From assembly GCA_902617285.1 (NCBI GenBank), contig CACMVZ010000007.1, positions 1 to 50,433 on the forward strand: 50,433 nt of DNA, in the 5' to 3' direction. The notes under the pieces are model-generated. The model was not told where the DNA came from, ran no database searches, and saw only the letters and a list, made by a program, of their open reading frames with translations. This DNA comes from an uncultured Bacteroidota bacterium. Its GTDB lineage: Bacteria > Bacteroidota > Bacteroidia > Flavobacteriales > Flavobacteriaceae. Position 1 is the stretch's first letter. Each line of letters opens with the position of its first letter. The translations under genes and the position numbers were made by a program. Below, one piece after another: positions 43,179 through 50,433 of this stretch.

Positions 43179-43709
43179 ATGCGAAAACTAAGAAATACTG
43201 AGTTAAATAGAAAGACTATTGAGGAGTTTAAAAAATCCAAGAAAACATCAGCAATTGTGATTTTAGATAATATCAGAAGTATTCATAATGTTGGTTCAAT
43301 TTTTAGGACTTCTGATTCTTTCTTGATTGAAAAAATTATTATCTCAGGATATACTGCTACTCCTGAAAACCCCAAGATGGAAAAAACAGCACTTGGTTCA
43401 TCTGATTCTGTTGATTGGGAATACACAGAGGATATAATAGACACAATTCAAAATCTAAAGAATAAGAGAATCAGAGTTATCTCAGTTGAGCAAGCAGATA
43501 AATCATTAAAAATTGAAAAATTTATTCCTGAACAAGGAATAAAATACGCTTTTGTTTTTGGTAATGAAGTTGATGGTGTTTCAGATGAAATAATTCTAGA
43601 ATCTGATCAAGTTCTTGAAATACCTCAAGTCGGGACTAAACATTCTTTAAATGTTTCAGTAGCAGCAGGAATTATTTTATGGGACTTTTATCAAAAAACC
43701 GAAATCTAA
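43179..43709 (+). CDS. TrmH/SpoU family RNA 2'-O-methyltransferase
   Basis: A 176-residue SPOUT methyltransferase. The three SpoU motifs are present: LDNIRSIHNVGSIFRTSD (motif 1, about residues 29-46), FVFGNEVDGVSDEI (motif 2, about 127-140) and VGTKHSLNVSVAAGI (motif 3, about 150-164), which build the knotted SAM site. It lacks an N-terminal RNA-binding extension, so it is a short TrmH-like protein. Target could be tRNA or rRNA ribose. It diverges from mutS across 44 bp and shares a CTAA stop overlap with folK. Confidence 0.9.
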   Translation: MRKLRNTELNRKTIEEFKKSKKTSAIVILDNIRSIHNVGSIFRTSDSFLIEKIIISGYTATPENPKMEKTALGSSDSVDWEYTEDIIDTIQNLKNKRIRVISVEQADKSLKIEKFIPEQGIKYAFVFGNEVDGVSDEIILESDQVLEIPQVGTKHSLNVSVAAGIILWDFYQKTEI

Positions 43710-44188
43710 ATTATTTTTAAAGGAATATCCTGATCATTACAGTCATTATCTAGTTGCTTAATTGTTTTATTCAAAATTGGATGTACAAAATCATGTGCTA
43801 ATTCTAACATTGGGACTAAAACAAATTTTCTGATTTCAATTTTTGGATGAGGGATTTTTAAGTCCTTTAAATCTAATATAATGTTATCAAAAAAGAGAAT
43901 ATCAATATCTATAAACCTATCAGAATAAGTACCATCAATATCTTCTCTACCCATTATTTTTTCAATCTTTTTTAAATCTATTAATAAAGATTTAGGCTCA
44001 ATATCTGTTTCAATAAGTAAACATAGATTATAAAAATCATTGGAATTAAAACCCCAAGATTTTGATTGATATATACTTGATCTAGAAATTATTATTCCAA
44101 TCTTTTTTTCAATTTCATCTATTGCTTTATTTATTAATACAGAACGATTACCTTTGTTTGAACCTATTGATAAATAAACTTTACTCAT
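43706..44188 (-). CDS. folK: HPPK, 2-amino-4-hydroxy-6-hydroxymethyldihydropteridine pyrophosphokinase
   Basis: A 160-residue FolK, which pyrophosphorylates the pterin for folate synthesis. The LSIGSNKGNR start, IYQSKSWGFNSNDFYNLCLLIET, the metal site region RFIDIDILFFDN and the LKIPHPKIEIRKFVLVPMLELA motif are all present. It is followed by the convergent methyltransferase gene. Its start codon lies only 9 bases from that of the divergent queuosine-precursor transporter gene. Confidence 0.96.
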   Translation of the reverse strand: MSKVYLSIGSNKGNRSVLINKAIDEIEKKIGIIISRSSIYQSKSWGFNSNDFYNLCLLIETDIEPKSLLIDLKKIEKIMGREDIDGTYSDRFIDIDILFFDNIILDLKDLKIPHPKIEIRKFVLVPMLELAHDFVHPILNKTIKQLDNDCNDQDIPLKII

Positions 44189-44197
44189 AATTCTTAT

Positions 44198-44902
44198 ATG
44201 AATTCCAAAAAAATTACTCTAGCAAATAATATATATTTAATTCTTGCGGGATTATTTATTACTTCACTAGTTGCATCAAATTTAATATTTACTAAAATAT
44301 TTTATTGGTATCCATTCGATATAAATTTATTAGGTGTAAAACTTTTTGAGTTATCAGTTGGTATTTTACCCTATCCTCTTACATTTCTTATTACAGACTT
44401 AATATCTGAGATTTATGGAAGAAAGAAAGCAGACCAAGTTGTAATAACTGGAATATTTGCTTCAATTTTTTCTGTTATTCTGATATTTATATCTAGCCAG
44501 GTACCTGCTATAGAAGCATCACCAATTGATGATGCAACTTTTAACAGTGTTTTTCTTAATGCTCCACTAGCAGTGTTAGCATCTATGTTAACATACTTAT
44601 TTGCTCAATTTATTGATATAAGGATATACCATTTTTGGAAAAAACTTACCAAGGGTAAACACCTTTGGTTAAGAAACAACTTTTCAACTTTTACGTCACA
44701 ATTTGTAGATACATTTACAATTGTATCGCTACTTATTATTTTTGGAATTCTTCCAGAGGATAAATTTTTAGTTCTAATTATTTCAGGATTTTTATTTAAA
44801 GTAATTGTTGCATTATTAGATACACCTCTTCTATATCTTTTTGTATGGATTTTTAGAAAGAAATTCAATTTAAAGGTCGGCGAAGAAATTAAACTTAATT
44901 AG
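44198..44902 (+). CDS. yhhQ: queuosine precursor transporter (YhhQ/VUT family)
   Basis: A 234-residue membrane protein with about six helices. The N-terminal LVASNLIFTKIFYW and PYPLTFLITDLISEIYGRKKAD segments (about residues 25-38 and 66-88), together with the central FRLN-less FVDTFTIVSLLIIFG block, match the YhhQ/VUT family, which imports queuosine precursors such as preQ0 or preQ1. The start fits the family's short cytoplasmic tail. It lies 1 base before the pseudouridine synthase gene, so two tRNA/rRNA modification functions share a transcript. Confidence 0.88.
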   Translation: MNSKKITLANNIYLILAGLFITSLVASNLIFTKIFYWYPFDINLLGVKLFELSVGILPYPLTFLITDLISEIYGRKKADQVVITGIFASIFSVILIFISSQVPAIEASPIDDATFNSVFLNAPLAVLASMLTYLFAQFIDIRIYHFWKKLTKGKHLWLRNNFSTFTSQFVDTFTIVSLLIIFGILPEDKFLVLIISGFLFKVIVALLDTPLLYLFVWIFRKKFNLKVGEEIKLN

Positions 44903-44903
44903 G

Positions 44904-45596
44904 TTGGAATCAAAAAGGATTAATAAGTACCTAAGTGAAGTTGGATTCTGCTCGAGAAGAAAAGCTGATGAGTATATTTCTCTAGGCAGAGTTTATATCA
45001 ATGGAAAAGTTGCTGAGTTAGGATCTAAGGTAAATATGAATGATGAGATTAAAGTTGATGGTGAAATAATTCAGAATACTAATAAAAAAAGAGTCTATAT
45101 AGCATTCAATAAGCCTGTTGGAATTGAATGTACCGGAAACCCAAAAGTGAAGGATAATATTATTGATTTTATTAATCACAAAGAGCGGCTTTTTACAATT
45201 GGAAGAATAGATAAACAAAGTGAAGGTCTTATTCTGCTAACAAATAATGGTGACATAGTAAATAATGTTTTAAGAGCAGAAAATAAAAAGGAGAAAGAAT
45301 ATATGGTATGGGTAAATAAAAATATAACACAAGATTTTATTGAAAAGATGAGAAAAGGTGTAAGGATCATGGGTAAAATGACAAAGAGGTGTTTTGTAAA
45401 GAGGATTAATGATAATAGATTTAAAATTGTTTTAACTCAGGGGATGAATAGGCAAATCAGAAGGATGTGTGAGGTTTTAGGTTACAGAGTAACTAAATTA
45501 AAAAGGATTAGGATTATGAATATTCATTTAGATATTAATGTTGGGGAGTATAGAAATTTAAATGAAGAAGAAGTGAAACAGTTATTTAATCAATAG
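44904..45596 (+). CDS. rluF: 23S rRNA pseudouridine synthase, RluF-type
   Basis: A 230-residue RsuA/RluB/RluF-family enzyme. The N-terminal S4 RNA-binding domain spans about residues 3-50 (INKYLSEVGFCSRRKADEYI). The catalytic domain has GRIDKQSEGLILLTN with D103, and ends in the RluF-like GMNRQIRRMCEVLGYRVTKLKRIRIMNI block. This closely follows E. coli RluF, which modifies U2604 in 23S rRNA. The start is TTG at 44904: one base after the transporter stop, it gives the correct S4 N-terminus. It overlaps the convergent DUF2797 gene by 11 bases. Confidence 0.92.
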   Translation: MESKRINKYLSEVGFCSRRKADEYISLGRVYINGKVAELGSKVNMNDEIKVDGEIIQNTNKKRVYIAFNKPVGIECTGNPKVKDNIIDFINHKERLFTIGRIDKQSEGLILLTNNGDIVNNVLRAENKKEKEYMVWVNKNITQDFIEKMRKGVRIMGKMTKRCFVKRINDNRFKIVLTQGMNRQIRRMCEVLGYRVTKLKRIRIMNIHLDINVGEYRNLNEEEVKQLFNQ

Positions 45597-46377
45597 TTAG
45601 ATCAATTAAAAACCCTTCATTAGATCTAACGTTAAATACACTTGAATCCTCAAAAATTAAATATTGTCCCTTAATTCCGATTAATTTTCCATTTATTTCA
45701 TCAGACTTTTTTAGGCTTACTGATTTTACTGAGTCAACTAGAATATCTATTTGATAGTTAAATTTAATTACCTCAGAATCTGTCATAAAGTAATCTTTAA
45801 AATCATCGCCTAGGAATTCAAGCGCCTCATCTTTTTCATTTTTTAAATTTGAATCATTAATTTGACTTGTAAGCATTTTACGCCAATTTGTTTTATCAGA
45901 AAATTTTTGTTTTAGTTTTACCTCAGCTATCCCTGCCAAATATCGATTAGGAACTTTAATTAATTCGATAGCTTCAATAGCTCCTTGATCAATCCATCTT
46001 GTAGTTTTATTATTTGATCGCGTAACACCAACTTTTATTTCACTTGTTTTTGAGAGGTAAACAATATGATCTTGAATTTGAATTTTTTTTTCATATTCAA
46101 GGTCTCTATCTTCAATTTCCAAGTGAGCTTTGCTTAACTCAGGTTTCATTACCCAATCACCAGACATTGGAGACTCAAAAAAGCATTTTTTACAAAAACC
46201 ATTTGCAAAAATTTGAATATTTTCAGAGCACGACAGACAACAATAACCTGTCTTTTTTAAATTGATATTTTTACCTATGAACTGATTAAGAAATAAAAGA
46301 TCATTTTCGAAATCTAGGATATATCTGATAGGATCATCATGTATTGAAATCATTTTTTTTATTACTCCTGAAAACAT
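45586..46377 (-). CDS. DUF2797 family protein
   Basis: A 263-residue protein matching DUF2797, a family of unknown function. A zinc-ribbon-like cysteine set (CCLSC around residues 46-50 and CKKC around 62-65) is followed by SGDWVMKPELSKAHLEIEDRDLEYE and the characteristic KVGVTRSNNKTTRWIDQGAIEAI segment, then a LAGIAEVKLKQKFSDKTNWRKML block. It is oriented away from the GH3-type gene, with 41 bases between starts. An RNA- or nucleotide-binding role is possible but unsupported here. Confidence 0.88.
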   Translation of the reverse strand: MFSGVIKKMISIHDDPIRYILDFENDLLFLNQFIGKNINLKKTGYCCLSCSENIQIFANGFCKKCFFESPMSGDWVMKPELSKAHLEIEDRDLEYEKKIQIQDHIVYLSKTSEIKVGVTRSNNKTTRWIDQGAIEAIELIKVPNRYLAGIAEVKLKQKFSDKTNWRKMLTSQINDSNLKNEKDEALEFLGDDFKDYFMTDSEVIKFNYQIDILVDSVKSVSLKKSDEINGKLIGIKGQYLIFEDSSVFNVRSNEGFLIDLTID

Positions 46378-46418
46378 AATTTTTTGTTTACTATTTTTAT
46401 GCTAAATATATGTAATCC

Positions 46419-47921
46419 ATGCCAATTCCAATTTTTAATTCTGTTGCATCCTTTTTTTTAAAAAGAAGGATAAGTCAAATAGAATTATTTAAAGACTATC
46501 CGATAGAAGTACAACAGGAGGTTTTAAGAAAACTTGTTGTTTACTCTATTGATACTGAAATTGGAAAAAAAAATGATTTTAAAACAATAGCATCTTATGA
46601 TGATTTTAAAAAAAGAGTTCCAATTGTATCATATGAAGATATATACGCTGATATTGAGAGGAATAGAAAAGGTGAGCAAAACATATTTTGGAGAACTTCT
46701 ATAAAATGGTTTGCAAAATCTAGTGGAACTACTAACGCTAAAAGTAAATTTATCCCAATAAGTTTTGAGTCTTTGGAGGATTGTCATTACAAAGCTGGAA
46801 AAGATATGTTATCATTATACTTTAATAATAATATAAATTCACAATTACTAGCAGGAAAATGTCTAAGACTAGGAGGATCAAAGGATATCTATGAAAATAA
46901 TAGTAGCTATTATGGTGATCTATCTGCTATTATAATTGATAATTTACCCTTTTGGGCTGAACTAAGCAGTACGCCTAGTTCAAAAGTTTCATTAATTCCA
47001 GAGTGGGAACAAAAAGTTGAAGCAATAATAAATGAATCTCTAAGTCAAAAAGTGACAAGCTTTGCAGGTGTTCCTTCTTGGATGTTGTCGTTACTTCAAA
47101 AAGTAATTGAAAAAACTGGAAGAAACAACGTTATTGATATTTGGAATGATTGTGAAGTTTATTTCCATGGGGGAGTAAGTTTCGAGCCATACAAAAACCT
47201 CTACAAAAAATTATTTCCATCAAAAAATTTCAAATATTTTGAAATTTATAATGCCTCTGAAGGATTTTTTGCTATTCAAGATCAGAATGAATCAAGTGAA
47301 TTACTACTTATGTTAGACTACGGTATTTTCTACGAATTTTATCCAGCTAACGGGTCAGAGCAAGAAATTGTTTCATTAGCTGATGTTAAGCTGAATGTAA
47401 ATTATGCAATGGTAATAACAACAAATTCTGGTCTTTGGAGGTATAAAATAGGTGATACAGTAAAGTTCACTTGCTTGAATCCATACAGGATTAAGATAAC
47501 AGGAAGGACAAAACATTTTATAAATGTTTTTGGTGAAGAGCTTGTTATTGAGAATGCAGAAAATGCCTTATCACTAACTTCTGAGTTGACAAAATCTTCA
47601 ATATCTGACTACACAGTAGGCCCAATTTTTATGGGTAGTAAAACTAAAGGCTCTCACGAGTGGTTAATTGAGTTTGATAAACAACCTGATGACCTAAATA
47701 AATTTATGGAAATACTTGATCTAAATCTTCAAAGCCTGAATTCTGATTATGAAGCAAAGAGATATAAAAGTTTAACACTTGAGCTACCAAAACTAATTGT
47801 TGCAAGAAAGAATCTATTTTATGATTGGCTTTCAAGTAAGAATAAGCTTGGAGGACAGAATAAAATTCCAAGGTTATCAAATTCAAGAGAGTTTATTGAA
47901 GAATTAATTTCAATGAATTAG
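46419..47921 (+). CDS. bacterial GH3 (auxin-responsive promoter-like) acyl-adenylating enzyme
   Basis: A 500-residue protein of the GH3 acyl-acid amido synthetase family (unrelated to glycoside hydrolase family 3). The adenylate-forming motif [16 protein letters not shown] (about residues 104-119) binds [14 protein letters not shown] (about 284-294) and [12 protein letters not shown] (about 346-357) are the other adenylation motifs. Plant GH3s join carboxylic acids to amino acids, but the bacterial substrates are unknown. Its stop is interlocked with that of clpX in TTAG at 47918-47921. Confidence 0.9.
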   Translation: MPIPIFNSVASFFLKRRISQIELFKDYPIEVQQEVLRKLVVYSIDTEIGKKNDFKTIASYDDFKKRVPIVSYEDIYADIERNRKGEQNIFWRTSIKWFAKSSGTTNAKSKFIPISFESLEDCHYKAGKDMLSLYFNNNINSQLLAGKCLRLGGSKDIYENNSSYYGDLSAIIIDNLPFWAELSSTPSSKVSLIPEWEQKVEAIINESLSQKVTSFAGVPSWMLSLLQKVIEKTGRNNVIDIWNDCEVYFHGGVSFEPYKNLYKKLFPSKNFKYFEIYNASEGFFAIQDQNESSELLLMLDYGIFYEFYPANGSEQEIVSLADVKLNVNYAMVITTNSGLWRYKIGDTVKFTCLNPYRIKITGRTKHFINVFGEELVIENAENALSLTSELTKSSISDYTVGPIFMGSKTKGSHEWLIEFDKQPDDLNKFMEILDLNLQSLNSDYEAKRYKSLTLELPKLIVARKNLFYDWLSSKNKLGGQNKIPRLSNSREFIEELISMN

Positions 47922-49147
47922 GAAACTGCTTTTAAGTAGGATAGATCAATTTTTTGAAGCTTTTCATCTGCATACAGCTTTGTGATTTTTAATTCATTCT
48001 CTCCGGAACTTGGTAAATTAAACATAGCATCATTTAAAATTGCTTCACATAGCGTTCTTAATCCTCTAGCACCTAACTTAAACTCATATGCCTTCTCTAC
48101 AATGTATTCAATTGCACCTGGAGTAATTGAAAAGTTAATATCATCCATTTCAAAAAGCCTAGTATATTGCTTTATCAAGGCATTTTTTGGAACTGTCATA
48201 ATATCTCTTAAAGCATCTTTGGTTAAGGGGTTTAAGTGACACATAACAGGTAATCTTCCAATGATTTCAGGAATTAGTCCATATGATCTTATATCATGTG
48301 GATTTATATATCTTAAAACATTCTCTTCATTTTCATTAATAACTTTTTCATTTGCAGGTTTAAATCCAATAGATTGAAGATTTAATCTAGTTCTAATTAT
48401 ATTTTCAATTCCATCAAAAGCGCCTCCTGCAATAAAAAGAATGTTAGACGTGTCAATCTCTATAAATTTTTGATCTGGATGTTTTCTTCCTCCTTTAGGT
48501 GGAACATTTACAATGGTTCCTTCAAGTAATTTAAGTAAAGCCTGTTGAACTCCTTCACCTGAGACATCTCTAGTGATAGAGGGATTATCACTTTTTCTTG
48601 CAATCTTATCGATTTCGTCTATAAAAACAATTCCATTTTGAGCTTTGTCTACATCAAAATCAGCAGCCTGAAGAAGTTTACTTAAAATACTTTCAACATC
48701 TTCACCAACATAGCCAGCTTCAGTAAGAACTGTAGCATCAACAATTGCAATAGGTACATTTAAAAATTTTGAAATAGTTTGAGCTAATAGAGTCTTACCA
48801 GTACCTGTGGGTCCAACCAGAATTAAATTACTTTTTTGTATTTCAATTTCTTCTTGTAAATTTTTTTGATTAATTCTCTTATAATGGTTATAAACTGCTA
48901 CTGATAAGGTTTTTTTTGCGTCTTCTTGACCAATTACGTGAAGATCCAGGAAGTTTTTAATTTCCACAGGAGGTTTTAGCTCAACAGCAAAATCAGATGA
49001 ATCTTTACTAGATTCATCATCTTTAAGAATCATATCTGCTTGAGATATACATATATCACAAATATGAGCATCTAAACCAGCTATTAATAATTTTGTTTGA
49101 GATTTTGATCTACCACAAAAAGAACATAAGATTTCTTCTTCACTCAT
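47918..49147 (-). CDS. clpX: ATP-dependent Clp protease ATPase subunit ClpX
   Basis: A 409-residue AAA+ unfoldase. The N-terminal zinc-binding domain has C8, C11, C30 and C33. Walker A is GPTGTGKT (residues 112-119), followed by Walker B region [12 protein letters not shown], sensor residues and [13 protein letters not shown] near the end. It feeds substrates such as ssrA-tagged proteins to ClpP. It is downstream of clpP by 1 base, so the two are cotranscribed. Confidence 0.97.
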   Translation of the reverse strand: MSEEEILCSFCGRSKSQTKLLIAGLDAHICDICISQADMILKDDESSKDSSDFAVELKPPVEIKNFLDLHVIGQEDAKKTLSVAVYNHYKRINQKNLQEEIEIQKSNLILVGPTGTGKTLLAQTISKFLNVPIAIVDATVLTEAGYVGEDVESILSKLLQAADFDVDKAQNGIVFIDEIDKIARKSDNPSITRDVSGEGVQQALLKLLEGTIVNVPPKGGRKHPDQKFIEIDTSNILFIAGGAFDGIENIIRTRLNLQSIGFKPANEKVINENEENVLRYINPHDIRSYGLIPEIIGRLPVMCHLNPLTKDALRDIMTVPKNALIKQYTRLFEMDDINFSITPGAIEYIVEKAYEFKLGARGLRTLCEAILNDAMFNLPSSGENELKITKLYADEKLQKIDLSYLKAVS

Positions 49148-49148
49148 G

Positions 49149-49805
49149 TTATTTGTTTAATACTTCATCAACCATACCATATTTATGAGCTTCATCTGCT
49201 TTCATCCAATAATCTCTATCACTATCTGCATTTACCTTTTTGAAAGTTTGGCCAGTATGTTTTGAAATAATCTTATATAGTTCGTCTTTAAGCTTGAGAA
49301 TTTCCCTTGCTGTAATTTCAATATCAGCTGCTTGACCAGAAACTCCACCTAAAGGCTGGTGTATCATAACTCTTGAGTGTTTTAGTGCAGATCTTTTTCC
49401 CTTCTTTCCTGCGCATAGAAGAACTGCAGCCATAGATGCAGCACATCCGGTACAAATTGTAGCAACATCTGGCTTTATGTATTGCATTGTATCATATATT
49501 CCAAGGCCAGCATAAACTCCACCACCAGGAGAGTTGATATACATTTGAATATCTCTTGATGAATCTGTACTCTGCAAAAAAAGTAATTGAGCCTGAATGA
49601 CGTTAGCAACGCTATCTGTAATAGCAGTTCCTAAAAACATAATTCTATCCATCATTAATCTTGAAAAAACATCCATCTGTGCTACATTTAATTGTCTCTC
49701 TTCAATAATATACGGAGTCATACTGCTTATAATCTTATCATAATAAGTAGAGCTAACACCATGATGTTTTGTAGCATATTTCTTAAATTCTTTTGAATAA
49801 TCCAT
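49149..49805 (-). CDS. clpP: ATP-dependent Clp protease proteolytic subunit ClpP
   Basis: A 218-residue ClpP serine peptidase. The triad is S124 ([10 protein letters not shown]), H149 ([10 protein letters not shown]) and D198 ([12 protein letters not shown]), with spacings like those of E. coli ClpP. The first residues (about 1-30) would include the processed N-terminal segment. It forms the tetradecameric chamber used by ClpX. It precedes clpX by 1 base and diverges from rpsP over 187 bp, which holds the promoters of both. Confidence 0.97.
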   Translation of the reverse strand: MDYSKEFKKYATKHHGVSSTYYDKIISSMTPYIIEERQLNVAQMDVFSRLMMDRIMFLGTAITDSVANVIQAQLLFLQSTDSSRDIQMYINSPGGGVYAGLGIYDTMQYIKPDVATICTGCAASMAAVLLCAGKKGKRSALKHSRVMIHQPLGGVSGQAADIEITAREILKLKDELYKIISKHTGQTFKKVNADSDRDYWMKADEAHKYGMVDEVLNK

Positions 49806-49822
49806 CTAATAAATTTTAAACT

Positions 49823-49830
49823 CAAAATTA
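49823..49830 (-). promoter_or_regulatory. -7 element upstream of clpP
   Basis: On the - strand this reads TAATTTTG, an exact TAnnTTTG match, about 18 bases before the clpP ATG. No good -33 TTG at the usual spacing was found, so the call rests on one element. Confidence 0.35.
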
Positions 49831-49937
49831 ATCAAATACACATCTAAATAAAAAAATATACCAATTATTTACCTTATTGACAATCGATAAATACTTATGG
49901 AACTTTATTAAAGATTATAAGGTATAATATATTTTGC

Positions 49938-49979
49938 TAAATTTGCTTTCTAAAATTAGTAACCTGGGTCGTGAACCCA
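49938..49979 (+). promoter_or_regulatory. rpsP promoter element and leader hairpin
   Basis: TAAATTTG (49938-49945) fits the -7 consensus exactly. Downstream, TGGGT (49965-49969) and ACCCA (49975-49979) form a GC-rich 5-bp hairpin with loop CGTGA in an otherwise AT-rich leader, 13 bases before the rpsP ATG. The compact hairpin near the start suggests autoregulation by bS16. I recall ribosomal-protein leaders reported upstream of bS16 genes in Flavobacteriia but have not matched this to one. Confidence 0.4.
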
Positions 49980-49992
49980 AAACATTAAAATT

Positions 49993-50433
49993 ATGGCAGT
50001 AAAAATTAGATTACAAAGACACGGAAAAAAGGGTAAACCTTTTTATTGGATAGTAGCAGCAGATGCTAGATCTAAAAGAGATGGTAAATACTTAGAAAAA
50101 ATAGGTACTTATGACCCTAATACATCCCCAGCAACAATTGACTTGAATTTTGATTCTGCAATTTCTTGGTTAGGAAAAGGTGCACAACCTACAAATACTG
50201 CTAAGGCGATATTATCTTACTCTGGTGTTCTTCTAAAAAAACATCTCGATGAAGGTGTAAAGAAAGGTGCTTTCACAGAAGCTGAAGCAAAGAAAAGATT
50301 TGATAAGTGGATGAAAGAAAAGAGCGCAAAAATTCAAAAGAAAATTGAAGATGCTAATGCAGCGCTTGAATCAAATAAAAAAGAAGCAAGAGAAAGAGAA
50401 GAAGAATATAGAAAGAAAAAATTAGAAGAATCT
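49993..50433 (+). CDS. rpsP: 30S ribosomal protein bS16 (partial, runs off the window)
   Basis: The first 147 residues of bS16, in frame to the last base and without a stop. [20 protein letters not shown] at the start and [11 protein letters not shown] (about 33-43) are the conserved core, which ends near residue 90. A Lys/Glu/Ala-rich helical extension follows (from about residue 95 onward), as found in Bacteroidota bS16 proteins, so a length beyond the usual 80-90 residues is expected and is not an error. The gene diverges from clpP. Confidence 0.96.
   Translation, partial: MAVKIRLQRHGKKGKPFYWIVAADARSKRDGKYLEKIGTYDPNTSPATIDLNFDSAISWLGKGAQPTNTAKAILSYSGVLLKKHLDEGVKKGAFTEAEAKKRFDKWMKEKSAKIQKKIEDANAALESNKKEAREREEEYRKKKLEES

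Noticed and set aside
46419-47921. Glycoside hydrolase family 3
   Set aside because: The name GH3 here refers to the auxin-responsive acyl-adenylating family; the sequence has adenylation motifs and no hydrolase barrel.
49932-49945. Two overlapping -7-like sequences before rpsP
   Set aside because: Only TAAATTTG fits TAnnTTTG exactly; the upstream TATATTTTG has one base too many.
1-50433. CRISPR arrays, transposases, integrases, prophage genes or toxin-antitoxin pairs
   Set aside because: None was recognised on either strand; repeats seen are limited to the repeat protein and short dyads.

Overview
The window is a dense, strongly AT-rich stretch of bacterial chromosome. The gene families and their order point to Bacteroidota, class Flavobacteriia: a DUF4271-hemD pair, ftsX-DUF3098-truB, pyrH-frr-asnS-rpoN, an exbB/TM/exbD/exbD/outer-membrane-barrel block, a bS16 protein with a long C-terminal extension, and promoters resembling the phylum's TTTG-N19-TAnnTTTG. 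Short gaps, overlapping genes and interlocked stop codons suggest a compact genome, for example a marine flavobacterium; that ecological reading is inference. I see no prophage, insertion sequence, integrase or CRISPR array. No gene-free stretch exceeds 300 bases; the longest, 21321-21514 (194 bp), holds only an imperfect nested dyad.

Layout. 1-2.4 kb: DUF4271 and hemD (+), then a YugP-type zinc peptidase and a SemiSWEET sugar transporter (-) downstream of leuS. 5.3-11.3 kb: a + strand run for envelope, RNA modification, translation and transcription (ftsX, DUF3098, truB, pyrH, frr, asnS, rpoN). 11.3-14.4 kb: a - strand proton-channel operon (ExbB, a 4-TM protein, two ExbD, an outer-membrane barrel). 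14.5-21.3 kb: an accessory carbohydrate and lipid region with a GH3 glucosidase lipoprotein, a FabH-type synthase and a PqaA-like hydrolase (-), facing a Tat-exported GH109-type enzyme and a repeat protein of the DUF6150 type (+). 21.5-29.8 kb: - strand sucA and sucB split by a three-gene cassette (GNAT, APC permease, Fe-ADH/G1PDH-like enzyme), followed by tatD, tRNA-Ser(GGA) and a 4-TM protein.

29.9-38.4 kb: umuC-umuD (+), a beta-oxidation pair (fadN-like and fadA, -), then an SCP2 carrier, a minimal AraC-type HTH protein, an LpxH-like phosphoesterase, a glycosyltransferase and a DinB/YfiT protein (+), ended by a two-way terminator shared with a tRNA-Gly(GCC)/tRNA-Leu(TAA) unit (-). 38.5-43.1 kb: - strand operon mutS, a stand-alone Smr-like protein, a coiled-coil lipoprotein with a zincin motif, and a DUF6090-like protein. 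43.2-50.4 kb: alternating housekeeping genes (SpoU methyltransferase, folK, queuosine-precursor transporter, RluF-type pseudouridine synthase, DUF2797, bacterial GH3 adenylating enzyme, clpX, clpP) and the 5' part of rpsP, which runs off the window.

The most interesting points are the surface lipoprotein with coiled coil and HEATH/ExxxE zincin motif at 39.2-40.3 kb, the cassette inside sucA/sucB, the six-fold repeat protein at 21 kb, the hairpin before rpsP, and the repeated sharing of stop codons between convergent genes. Functions rest on family resemblance read by eye; no search was run.
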